A stretch of DNA of 64,000 bases from Bog-532 sp963805255 (lineage in GTDB: Bacteria > Actinomycetota > Actinomycetes > Streptosporangiales > Streptosporangiaceae). A program made the translations under genes and the position numbers. Positions 16,009 to 23,692 of the stretch are shown here, in pieces. Numbering within the stretch: the stretch's first letter is position 1; each line of letters begins with the position of its first letter. The stretch covers positions 248,001-312,000 of the forward strand of contig CAWDTK010000015.1 of NCBI GenBank assembly GCA_963805255.1, written 5' to 3'. The notes under the pieces were generated by a model, which worked only from the letters and a program-made list of their open reading frames with translations, made no database searches and was not told where the DNA came from.

Positions 16009-16557
16009 ATGTGCAGGAGCATCAAAACCTTGCGGGCGCCCTATACCGAACGGGTCACCGACGATGAATTGCACGCCGCCGCGCTGCAGTACGTCAGGAA
16101 GGTGAGCGGCTTCCGCGCCCCGGCGGCGCATAACGCCGACGCGTTCAACCAGGCGGTCGACGCCATCACGGAGGCGACCCGCGCCCTCCTGGGTCAGCTG
16201 GAAGTGCGCGGCGCGACCGCGAAAGTCCTCTTACCGGCCCAGCGAGCTACCACGGCGGGTCACGACGAGACGCTTGTACCGGCCCAGCGATCCCGGCCTT
16301 CAGGCCGGGTGAGCGGCCGGTATGCCGGCGAAGCAGCACCGCGCGGGCGCGGAGCGCATCCGGGGGGTCCAGGGGGTCGCCCCCTGGGCCAGCACCGCTT
16401 CAGGTCTTGTCGAGGAACTCGGCCCGCTGCGGGCCGAGCAGGTCACCGATCGCGGCGGCGAGCCCCTGATGCCGCGCCAGATCCGGATCCTCCGCCACGA
16501 CGGCGGCGGCCTCCTCACGGGCCTGGCCGATCAGGTCCTCGTCCGAGAGCAGGCTGA
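16009..16557 (+). CDS. DUF2277 protein whose 3' end runs into a dispersed repeat
   Basis: The first ~75 residues (MCRSIKTLRAPYTERVTDDE, LQYVRKVSGFRAPAAHNADA, TEATRALLGQL) are a clear DUF2277 protein, a small family of unknown function. The family normally ends shortly after this point, near base 16245. Here no stop occurs and the frame continues to 16557 through element copy B and antisense to the 3' end of recG, so residues after ~80 are repeat- or antisense-encoded. The functional part is probably intact. Confidence 0.8.
   Translation: MCRSIKTLRAPYTERVTDDELHAAALQYVRKVSGFRAPAAHNADAFNQAVDAITEATRALLGQLEVRGATAKVLLPAQRATTAGHDETLVPAQRSRPSGRVSGRYAGEAAPRGRGAHPGGPGGRPLGQHRFRSCRGTRPAAGRAGHRSRRRAPDAAPDPDPPPRRRRPPHGPGRSGPRPRAG
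16233..16397. repeat. Dispersed element copy B
   Basis: A partial start at 16233 (ACCGGCCCAGCGA) is followed by full hairpin 1: outer arms 16278-16284 and 16315-16321, inner arms CCCGGCC and GGCCGGG around TTCA. Then come a degenerate GGGCGCGGAGCGCATCCGGGG body and hairpin 2 (CCAGGGGG-TCG-CCCCCTGG, 16369-16387), ending GGGCCAGCACCGC. Both stems differ from copies A and D by paired changes. It fills the convergent gap between DUF2277 and recG and ends three bases before the recG stop codon. Confidence 0.85.
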
Positions 16558-18643
16558 GCAGCTTGAGGCTGGACCGGCGGCCGGCCTGCGCGGCGCCCAG
16601 CACGTCGCCCTCCCGGCGCTGCTCCAGGTCGAGGCGCGACAGGCTGAACCCGTCCACGGTCGCGGCCACCGCGTCCAGCCGCTCACGGGCCGGGCTGCCC
16701 GGCTCGGTCTCGGTGATGAGCAGGCACAGGCCCTCCGCCGTACCGCGGCCGACCCGGCCGCGTAGCTGGTGCAGCTGCGAGACGCCGAAGCGATCGGCGT
16801 CCATGACGACCATGACGGTCGCGTTCGGCACGTCGACGCCCACCTCGATGACCGTGGTGGCCACGAGGACGTCCAGGTCCCCCTCGGTGAAGGCGCGCAT
16901 CACGCGTTCCTTCTCATCGGACGGCATCCGGCCGTGCAGCGCCGCCACGCGCAGTCCCGCGAGCGGCCCGTTCTCCAGCGCCGGGGCCATGTCCAGCACG
17001 GCCAGCGGTGGCCGCCGGCCGTCCGCTCCGGCACCGTCCGCTCCGGCACCGTCCGCTCCGGCACCGTCCGCTCCGGCACCGTCCCCGCCGGCACCGTCGT
17101 CCGGCTCACCGGCGCCAGTGCCCCCGACCCGCGGGCAGACCACGTACGCCTGGCGCCCACGGCCGGCTTCCTCGCGGACGCGCTCCCACGTCCGCTCGAC
17201 GTACCGGGGCTTGTCGGCCGCGGGCACGACGTGCGTGGCGATCGGCGACCGTCCGGCCGGAAGCTCCCTGAGCGTCGATACCTCAAGGTCACCGTAAACG
17301 GTCATGGCGACGGTCCGCGGAATGGGCGTGGCCGTCATGACCAGGACGTGCGGCCGTCCGCCGGGCGCCTTCTCGCGGAGCGCGTCACGTTGCTCGACGC
17401 CGAACCGGTGCTGTTCGTCGATCACGATCAGCCCCAGGTCGGAGAACCGGACGTGCTCTTCGAGCAGGGCGTGCGTGCCGATGACGATGCCGGCGTCGCC
17501 GGTGAACACGTCGGTGAGTGCCTCGCGCCGCGCGGTGACGCCGACAGATCCGGTGAGCAGGGCCACCCGGGTCGCGTTCTCGGCGCCGCCCAGCCGGCCC
17601 GCCTGCCCGAGCGGCCCGAGCATCGCCGTGATCGACCGGAAGTGCTGCTGAGCGAGCACCTCGGTCGGGGCCAGCAGCGCGGCCTGGCCGCCCGCGTCGA
17701 TGACCTGGAGGATGGCCCGGACGGCGATCACGGTCTTGCCCGAGCCGACCTCGCCCTGCAGCAGCCGGTGCATCGGGAACGCGCACGCCAGGTCGGCGGC
17801 GATCGTCTCGCCGGCGGCACGCTGGCCGTTGGTGAGGCTGAACGGCAGCCGCGCGTCGAACGCTTCGGCCAGGCCGCCGGGCTCCCGCGGGCGCGGGGTG
17901 GCCGGCATCGCGGCGGCGGCGTGCCTGCGCTGGGCGAGCGCGGCCTGGAGCACGAACGCCTCGTCCCACTTGAGGCGGTGGCGTGCCCGGCGGTAGTCAT
18001 CCATGTCCAGCGGCCGGTGAATGGCCCGGATCGCCTCGGCGCGGCCGCCGAGGCCGTGCCGCTCGCGAAGCTCGGCGGACAGTGGATCTTCGCCGACGTC
18101 CAGGGTGTCGACCACGGTGCGGACCGCCCGGGCGATCTGCCAGGACGAGATCTTGGCGCTGGCCGGGTAGACCGGGATCAGCTCGGTGGCGTAGTCGGCC
18201 GCGATCTCGGCGGCGACGCCCAGCCCGCTGGTCTCGGGCAGCATCTCGCAGTCCGGATGGACCAGCTGCCGGCGACCGCGGAACGAGGAGACCGTGCCCG
18301 CGAACAATCCCAGCGCCTCCGGGCGGAGCATCTTCTGCCAGAATCCGACCCGGTGAAAGAATGTCAGGGTGAGGCGGGCCGTACCGTCGGTGACGGTCAC
18401 CTCCAGGCGCTCACCGCGCCGGTTGCCGTTCGGCCTCCGCTGGGCCAGCGCGACTTTCGCGAGCACGGTGACGTGCTCGCCCTCCCGCAGCGAGGACAGC
18501 TCCGTCAGCTCGCCCCGGGTCGCGTACCGGCGGGGATAGTGCCGCAGCAGGTCCCCCACGGTCTGCAGGCCGAACGCGTCGCTCAGGGGCTTGGCCGTCT
18601 TGGCCCCGAGCACGCGGTCCAGCGGGTCACGCACGGTCGTCAT
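16400..18643 (-). CDS. recG: ATP-dependent DNA helicase RecG
   Basis: Branch-migrating helicase for stalled forks. N-terminal wedge/OB domain (residues ~1-260, e.g. LLRHYPRRYATRGELTEL), Walker A GEVGSGKTVIAVRA, DEQH box VIDEQHRFGVEQR, motif III TATPIPRTVAMTVYGD, and helicase C domain ending in VGRGTAEGLCLL. 747 aa. A Gly/Ala/Asp-rich insert near residues 515-540 (GADGAGADG repeated) comes from a 15-bp tandem repeat and lies between helicase motifs, so activity is probably kept. Confidence 0.95.
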   Translation of the reverse strand: MTTVRDPLDRVLGAKTAKPLSDAFGLQTVGDLLRHYPRRYATRGELTELSSLREGEHVTVLAKVALAQRRPNGNRRGERLEVTVTDGTARLTLTFFHRVGFWQKMLRPEALGLFAGTVSSFRGRRQLVHPDCEMLPETSGLGVAAEIAADYATELIPVYPASAKISSWQIARAVRTVVDTLDVGEDPLSAELRERHGLGGRAEAIRAIHRPLDMDDYRRARHRLKWDEAFVLQAALAQRRHAAAAMPATPRPREPGGLAEAFDARLPFSLTNGQRAAGETIAADLACAFPMHRLLQGEVGSGKTVIAVRAILQVIDAGGQAALLAPTEVLAQQHFRSITAMLGPLGQAGRLGGAENATRVALLTGSVGVTARREALTDVFTGDAGIVIGTHALLEEHVRFSDLGLIVIDEQHRFGVEQRDALREKAPGGRPHVLVMTATPIPRTVAMTVYGDLEVSTLRELPAGRSPIATHVVPAADKPRYVERTWERVREEAGRGRQAYVVCPRVGGTGAGEPDDGAGGDGAGADGAGADGAGADGAGADGRRPPLAVLDMAPALENGPLAGLRVAALHGRMPSDEKERVMRAFTEGDLDVLVATTVIEVGVDVPNATVMVVMDADRFGVSQLHQLRGRVGRGTAEGLCLLITETEPGSPARERLDAVAATVDGFSLSRLDLEQRREGDVLGAAQAGRRSSLKLLSLLSDEDLIGQAREEAAAVVAEDPDLARHQGLAAAIGDLLGPQRAEFLDKT
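17025..17099. repeat. 15-bp tandem repeat inside recG
   Basis: Five units of GCTCCGGCACCGTCC (last one degenerate) at 17025, 17040, 17055, 17070 and 17085. The length is a multiple of three, so the recG frame is preserved and the repeat encodes Ala-Gly-Ala-Asp-Gly units. Confidence 0.85.
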
Positions 18644-18797
18644 AGGGGCAGGATAGAATCGGCTACGGACAGAAAAGTGCCCGGAACCGCCAGCGGCAGG
18701 GAGAAACCGCCCGAGGCGGGGCCGGAGCCACCCGGACGCGGGGTGCTTCTACGCAGGGTGCGCTGCTGCGGGTTCGCGCCCCGGCCCCCGAGTCGGC

Positions 18798-18803
18798 TAT
18801 GAT
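18798..18803 (+). promoter_or_regulatory. Possible -10 box of rpmB
   Basis: TATGAT in the recG-rpmB divergent gap, about 70 bases before the rpmB start. No good -35 is visible at the proper distance, so this is weak. Confidence 0.3.
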
Positions 18804-18872
18804 CTGACGGCTGTCCCCCTGCGCGCCGCGCGCGGACGGCGCTCAGACCACCCTCGACTTTGGAGTAGACCC

Positions 18873-19058
18873 GTGGCTTCCGTCTGCGACGTATGCGGCA
18901 AGGGGCCGGGCTTCGGCAATAACATCTCGCACTCGCACCGCCGCACCCGCCGCCGCTGGAACCCCAACATCCAGACCGTCCGCGCCATGGTCGGTCGCAC
19001 GCGCAAGCGCATGAACGTGTGCACCTCGTGCATCAAGGCCGGCAAGGTCGCCCGCTAG
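18873..19058 (+). CDS. rpmB: Ribosomal protein bL28 (zinc-binding form)
   Basis: 61 aa: MASVCDVCGKGPGFGNNISH with SHRRTRRRWNPNIQ and C-terminal CTSCIKAGK; two CxxC pairs indicate the zinc form. GTG start. In many actinomycetes a DAK-domain gene lies between rpmB and recG; here the 229-base divergent gap contains none. A clear terminator follows. Confidence 0.97.
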   Translation: MASVCDVCGKGPGFGNNISHSHRRTRRRWNPNIQTVRAMVGRTRKRMNVCTSCIKAGKVAR

Positions 19059-19073
19059 AGATCCGCACGTCGC

Positions 19074-19106
19074 ATCCCGGGCGCGTCGCGCGCCCGGGAT
19101 CTTTGT
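19074..19106 (+). terminator. rpmB terminator
   Basis: Perfect 12-bp stem ATCCCGGGCGCG / CGCGCCCGGGAT with a TCG loop, followed by CTTTGTGT, 16 bases after the rpmB stop. Confidence 0.9.
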
Positions 19107-19350
19107 GTCTGGCCGTCCCGCGCCACCGTACCGACGATGGTCCCAGCATGTGGTTGCGCCCAGGGTTCCGGCCGCGGTCCGCATAGGGCACGTTCGGCAT
19201 AATCAGGGCCGCGGGGACTGGACCGAGCGGCGCCACGGGACGGCGGGCCTGTTTCCTTCCGCGAACGATTCGGCTGGGCCCGTATCGTCGCCGCGGGCTG
19301 CGTGACCCTCGGGATCGCCACCCTCTACCTGGGCTGGCGGGCTACCTGGC

Positions 19351-20151
19351 CTACCTGCGAGATTGCCAGGCGTGGTCGACGGGGCCGATCCCGGCCCCGA
19401 GCGGGAACCCGGCGCGGATCGCGCCCGTCACGTACTCGCGCGCCCGCGCCACCGCGTCCGGCACGTCCGCGCCGAGAGCCAGGTAGGACGCGATAGCCGA
19501 CGCCAGCGTGCAGCCGGTCCCGTGGGTGTGCGGGGTGCCGATCCGCTCCCCGGCAAAACGCCACGTCCGCGTCCCGTCGAAGAGCAGGTCAACCGGGTCA
19601 CCGGCGAGATGGCCACCCTTGACGAGAACCCAGCGCGGCCCGAGCCCGCTGATGACCCGGGCCACCGCCTGCATGCCGTCCTCGTCGGCCGCCTTGATCC
19701 CGGTGAGCTGCTCGGCCTCGTCGAGGTTCGGCGTGACGACGGTCGCCAGCGGCAGCAGCGACTCGCGCATCGTGTCGCCCGCGCCCGGCATCAGCAGCGA
19801 ATGACCGTGCTTGGACACCGCCACCGGGTCGACGACCAGCGGTGCGCGCACGCCCGCGAGCACCTCCGCCACGACGCTGACGATCGCGCTGGACGCCAGC
19901 ATGCCCGTCTTGATCGCCTGCACCGGAATGTCGGAAAGCACGGACTCAAGCTGGGCGCGGACTGCCTCCGGCGGAAGCTCCCAGAAGTTCTGCACGCCAA
20001 CCGAATTCTGCGCGGTGACGGCGCACACCACGCTCATGCCGTGCATGCCCAGCGCCTGCATCGTCTTCAGGTCGGCCTGGATTCCGGCTCCCCCGCACGA
20101 GTCGGACCCAGCGATCGTCAGCACACACGGCGGTGTCACCGAGCCACCCAT
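19351..20151 (-). CDS. thiD: Hydroxymethylpyrimidine/phosphomethylpyrimidine kinase
   Basis: Two-step kinase giving HMP-pyrophosphate for thiamine synthesis. Seen: LTIAGSDSCGGAGIQADLKT, IPVQAIKTGML, VVTPNLDEAEQLTGI, KGGH and the anion-hole/active site GTPHTHGTGCTLASAIASYL. 266 aa, typical. thiL lies about 280 bases upstream in the same direction. No TPP riboswitch was recognised in front of either gene. Confidence 0.96.
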   Translation of the reverse strand: MGGSVTPPCVLTIAGSDSCGGAGIQADLKTMQALGMHGMSVVCAVTAQNSVGVQNFWELPPEAVRAQLESVLSDIPVQAIKTGMLASSAIVSVVAEVLAGVRAPLVVDPVAVSKHGHSLLMPGAGDTMRESLLPLATVVTPNLDEAEQLTGIKAADEDGMQAVARVISGLGPRWVLVKGGHLAGDPVDLLFDGTRTWRFAGERIGTPHTHGTGCTLASAIASYLALGADVPDAVARAREYVTGAIRAGFPLGAGIGPVDHAWQSRR

Positions 20152-20433
20152 ACCCCTACCCTAAATCCCTCGCCCGCCCGCCCCGCCCCTTCCCCGCCTC
20201 GCGCCCGCGCCAAACGTGTGCAGTTTCTGCCCCCTGCGACCGTTGCAGAATCGGCATGCCGACGTACGGCCTGGCCAGGGGCCTGACAGGACCTCGTGAT
20301 GCCGCAGGGGGATCGCCGGGCCGGTTGCCCGGGATCAGCTGTTTGTGCCGGGGTGCCCGCCCGTCCCGCCCATGAAGTTCGCCCGCTCGGAATGGGTCCA
20401 GCTGATCTTGCGGAGGTGCAGGTGGGGCGTGGG

Positions 20434-21759
20434 TCAACGGAAGTGGTCCCAGCCGGGGGCGTCCCGGTAGGCGTGGCCGTCGACGAGGACGCCGCAGCCC
20501 TCGCGGACCACGCCGATCACCGACCATCGGGCCGGGAGCAGGACCCCCGGCGGGAACGTGGCCACCAAGGAGTGGTCCTCACCCCCGGTCAGCGCCCAAC
20601 CTAGGGCGGCCGGTCCGGGGGCGCCGCCGGGATTCGCCTCGCTAGGGGCACTGCTGGGGGCCTCGCCGGGCGCACTGCCGAGGGCACCGTTCCGGATGGC
20701 GCGCGCGGCTGGCTCCAGGGCGGCGGTGTCCAGGGCGGCGGTACGAACGTCGATGGCGACGCCGCTCGCGTCGGCGATGTGCCCCAGATCGGCGAGTAGA
20801 CCGTCGCTGACATCGATCATGGCGGTGGCCCCCAGCGTGGCGGCTTCGGGCCCGGCGTCGTAGGGCGGAGTGGGCCGGAGGTGCGCCGCGATCAGCCCGG
20901 CGACCTCAGCGAGCCGGGACGGGTCCGCGAGCCGGGACAGGTCCGCCAGCCGGGACAGGCCCGCGAGCCGGGACGGGTCCGCGAGCCGGGACGGGTCCGC
21001 GAGCCGGGACGGGTCCCCGAGCCGGGACGGGTCCCCGAGCCGGGACGGGTCCCCGAGCCGGGACGGGTCCCCGAGCCGGGACGGGTCCCCGAGCCGGGAC
21101 GGGTCCCCGAGCCGGACCGCGAGGCCGGCCTGCAGCAGGGCCAGGCCCGCGGCCGAACGGCCCAGCGGGCCCGCGACCGCCACAACATCGCGGGGCCGGG
21201 CGCCGGAGCGCGTCACCGGGTTCCTGCCCTGCAGGTCACCGAGGCCAGTGACGGCCAGCAGCACAGTGCCGAACCGGGCCACGTCGCCGCCGGCCACCGA
21301 GGCGCCAGCACGGGCGCACTCGGCCGCGAGGCCATCCGCCATGCCGATGGCCCACGCCGCCGGCAGGCCGGAGGGTGCGGCGAAGGCGACGAGGAGCGCG
21401 GTCGCGACGGCGCCCATGGCCGCGACGTCGGCCAGGCTGCGTACCGCGGCGCGGTGACCGATGTCTACCGGACTGGCCCAGTCCCGGCGGAAGTGCCGTC
21501 CCTCCAGCAGGAAATCCGTGGTCGCGACGACCCGGCCGTCGGGCGCGGCGAGCACCGCGGCATCGTCGCCGATCCCGACCACCGTTCCGGGTCCCGGCCG
21601 CATCCGCGCCGCCATCTCGGCGATGAGCCCGAACTCGCCCAGATCCCCGATACTGCGCTCACCCGGGTCGCCAAAACCGCGGGCGTCGCCCCGGTCACCG
21701 AGGCGGCCATCACCGGCGCCGCCGGCGTCTCCCCGGCGCTGCCCTCGCTGATTACTCAC
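20434..21759 (-). CDS. thiL: Thiamine-monophosphate kinase with an internal 6-aa repeat expansion
   Basis: Phosphorylates thiamine monophosphate to the pyrophosphate. Seen: FGLIAEMAARM, VGIGDDAAVLA, TTDFLLEGRHFRRDW with metal-binding aspartates, ASVAGGDVARF, MIDVSDGLLADLGHIA and GGEDHSLVATF. At 441 aa it is about 100 longer than usual. The surplus is an RLGDPS-type hexapeptide repeated eleven times near residues 215-285 (18-bp repeat, 20911-21118), plus a Ser/Ala/Pro stretch near residue 370 and a Gly-rich N-terminus. The repeat follows GLALLQAGLAV, where normal ThiL has a short surface helix, so the fold may tolerate it. Confidence 0.92.
   Translation of the reverse strand: MSNQRGQRRGDAGGAGDGRLGDRGDARGFGDPGERSIGDLGEFGLIAEMAARMRPGPGTVVGIGDDAAVLAAPDGRVVATTDFLLEGRHFRRDWASPVDIGHRAAVRSLADVAAMGAVATALLVAFAAPSGLPAAWAIGMADGLAAECARAGASVAGGDVARFGTVLLAVTGLGDLQGRNPVTRSGARPRDVVAVAGPLGRSAAGLALLQAGLAVRLGDPSRLGDPSRLGDPSRLGDPSRLGDPSRLGDPSRLADPSRLADPSRLAGLSRLADLSRLADPSRLAEVAGLIAAHLRPTPPYDAGPEAATLGATAMIDVSDGLLADLGHIADASGVAIDVRTAALDTAALEPAARAIRNGALGSAPGEAPSSAPSEANPGGAPGPAALGWALTGGEDHSLVATFPPGVLLPARWSVIGVVREGCGVLVDGHAYRDAPGWDHFR
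20911..21118. repeat. 18-bp tandem repeat inside thiL
   Basis: Eleven full units of GAGCCGGGACGGGTCCCC-type sequence from 20911 at strict 18-base spacing, plus a partial twelfth. The units nearest the start codon are nearly identical and the others more diverged. In frame throughout. Confidence 0.95.
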
Positions 21760-21877
21760 AAACCCGGGCCATCCGTCAATTCAGCTGATCTCGCCCTGTG
21801 AGGGGCCTTGCGCACTAAGGTACCGTGGCCTCTCCGGGCAAATTTCACTGTCGATAACTATGCCCATGGAGGACGTC

Positions 21878-22111
21878 ATGGTTCAGGCATACATCCTGGT
21901 CCAGACGGAGGTCGGCAAGGCCGCCGATGTCGCCAGGGAGATCGCCAAGATTGTCGGGGTCACCCAGGCGGAGGATGTAACCGGCCCGTACGACGTCATC
22001 GTCCGGGCCGAAGCGGACAACGTGGACGAGCTGGGCTCGCTCGTCGCCGCCGGAATCCAGTCCGTCGAGGGGATCACGCGCACCCTGACGTGCCCCGTCG
22101 TCTACATCTAG
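21878..22111 (+). CDS. Stand-alone Lrp/AsnC ligand-binding (RAM) domain protein
   Basis: 77 aa: MVQAYILVQTEVGKAADVAR, VTGPYDVIVRAEAD, and GITRTLTCPVV. This is the amino-acid-binding half of Lrp/AsnC regulators without a DNA-binding domain, a common small actinobacterial protein. ATG 21878 is chosen over 21860 because GGAGG lies eight bases upstream. It may act as an amino-acid sensor or partner of full-length Lrp proteins; the target is unknown. Confidence 0.92.
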   Translation: MVQAYILVQTEVGKAADVAREIAKIVGVTQAEDVTGPYDVIVRAEADNVDELGSLVAAGIQSVEGITRTLTCPVVYI

Positions 22112-22139
22112 CGCGTTCGCCTGGCGTGCGTCGCGCACG

Positions 22140-22793
22140 CTAGCCGGCCGCGCGGAGAAGTTCCGCGGCGAGGGCGGCCGTCCGCGGGCCCAGCCCGAGC
22201 CGGGCGGCATCACGCAAGTCCTCCGGCGTGTCCACGTCCCGGCGCAGGCCCGCGATGCCCGGGAGCAGCAGCTCGGTGGCGCCCGCCCCGGCGTGCCGCC
22301 GCCGGGACTCCAGCCCGAACCCCGGCCGGAACGGCACGCCTGGCGCCGCCGTGTACAGGGTCGTCCCAGAGCCCTGCAGATCAGGCACGAACGCCTCCGG
22401 CCACAAGGCCGCGGTGCCGAGGGCCACGTCCATCTCGGCGGCCCGCAGTGCGGGCAGATCGCCGGACAGTGCGGCCATCGCGGACCCCGGCCAGAGCCGC
22501 TCCCCGCACGCCGCCCCGTAACTCAGGGCCGCGTTGAGGCCTGCCCGCGGCTCGTCCGGAACCACCGTCGCTCTCACGGCGGACAACTCCTCCGCCGCGA
22601 CCGGATCGTCGGTGACCACGATGACGTGCCGGGCCGCCCGCGACGCGACGACCGCGCGGACCGTATCCGACGCCATGGCCAGGGCCAGCTCGGCCCGGCG
22701 CGGCCCGGCGAGGGGGGCGATCCGGGACTTGGCGCGGGCAAGTACCTTGACGGGGACCACCACCGCCCACGTGAACGGGGCATCATCGGACAT
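22140..22793 (-). CDS. fbiD: Phosphoenolpyruvate/2-phospholactate guanylyltransferase (FbiD/CofC)
   Basis: Makes the guanylylated three-carbon precursor of coenzyme F420. Seen: WAVVVPVKVLARAKSRIAPL (nucleotide-binding start), VVTDDP, LNAALSYGAA, ALSGDLPAL, FGLESRRRHAGAGAT, and the final DVDTPEDL. 217 aa from ATG 22793, which removes ten atypical residues. In actinobacteria the substrate is taken to be phosphoenolpyruvate, from work on mycobacterial FbiD. The divergent plsC-gpsA operon starts 75 bases away. Confidence 0.93.
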   Translation of the reverse strand: MSDDAPFTWAVVVPVKVLARAKSRIAPLAGPRRAELALAMASDTVRAVVASRAARHVIVVTDDPVAAEELSAVRATVVPDEPRAGLNAALSYGAACGERLWPGSAMAALSGDLPALRAAEMDVALGTAALWPEAFVPDLQGSGTTLYTAAPGVPFRPGFGLESRRRHAGAGATELLLPGIAGLRRDVDTPEDLRDAARLGLGPRTAALAAELLRAAG

Positions 22794-22867
22794 ACGTGTG
22801 ATCCTGCCTCGACATTGAGCCACCTCAACCAGGAGACTGACCTGATGAAGACCGGAAGCTTCGCGCC

Positions 22868-23692
22868 ATGAGCAAGCGGGAGCGAAGCTACTCGCCCGGC
22901 TGGCGGCGCTTCTCCGTTTTGGTTCTGCAGCCGTCGCTGCACGCCCTGATCAAGCAAAAAATGCAGGGCCGCGAGCACATCCCCCCGGATGGGGGCGTGA
23001 TCCTGGCCCCCAATCATCTCTCGTACGCCGACTGGGGCACGGTGGCGCTGTTCAGCTACGAGGCCGGCCGCTACCCCACCTTTCTCATCAAATCCCCCAT
23101 CTTCAACGTCAAGGGCGTCGGCCCGATCCTGCGCAAGCTCGGGCAGCTTCCGGTCTACCGTAATCGCGGTGATGCTGCGCTCGTGCTCCGGGACGCCGAG
23201 CGTGCCATCCATGACGGTGAATGCGTCGTCGTCTACCCGGAGGGTACGGCCTCGCGTGACCCGGATCTGTGGCCGATGAAGGCCAGGACGGGGGTGGCCC
23301 GGCTCGCGCTGGCGACCGGCGCGCCGGTGATCCCGATCGCGCACTGGGGCGCCCAGCACGTCCTGCCCTACGGGACCACGCGACCACACCTGTTCCCGCG
23401 CAGGACGGTCCGGATGATCGCCGGGCCGCCGGTCGACCTGTCGGCGTTCCGCGACCAGCCGCTGAACGCCACGACGCTGCGCGCGGCCACCGACGTCGTC
23501 ATGGCGGACGTGACGGCACTGCTCGCGGGCCTGCGCGGGGAGGCACCGCCCGCCGTCCCCTACGACCCCACCGCCGCGGGAAAGGCATCGATCGGCCGAA
23601 CGGACCTGGATGAGAGCCCCACCGGCAGCGATGACACGCAGGGCACGCAGGGCCCGGCCGGAGGGCCGGAGGCGGAGGCCCGCCCGACGTGA
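22868..23692 (+). CDS. plsC: 1-acylglycerol-3-phosphate O-acyltransferase
   Basis: Adds the second acyl chain in phosphatidic acid synthesis at the membrane. Seen: acceptor/catalytic motif NHLSYAD (HX4D), LPVYRNRGDA, and VVYPEGTASRD. 274 aa, with a Pro/Gly/Thr-rich tail of about 40 residues. Its stop overlaps the gpsA start (GTGA), so the two are translationally coupled; together they supply and use glycerol-3-phosphate. Confidence 0.95.
   Translation: MSKRERSYSPGWRRFSVLVLQPSLHALIKQKMQGREHIPPDGGVILAPNHLSYADWGTVALFSYEAGRYPTFLIKSPIFNVKGVGPILRKLGQLPVYRNRGDAALVLRDAERAIHDGECVVVYPEGTASRDPDLWPMKARTGVARLALATGAPVIPIAHWGAQHVLPYGTTRPHLFPRRTVRMIAGPPVDLSAFRDQPLNATTLRAATDVVMADVTALLAGLRGEAPPAVPYDPTAAGKASIGRTDLDESPTGSDDTQGTQGPAGGPEAEARPT

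Noticed and set aside
19240..19350. Plus-strand stretch reading SFRERFGWARIVAAGCVTLG and IATLYLGWRATWPTC, like the first membrane helix of a glycosyltransferase
   Set aside because: Only ~35 residues before it runs into antisense thiD sequence; no start site with a ribosome signal and no family motif. Possibly a relic, but not supportable as a gene.
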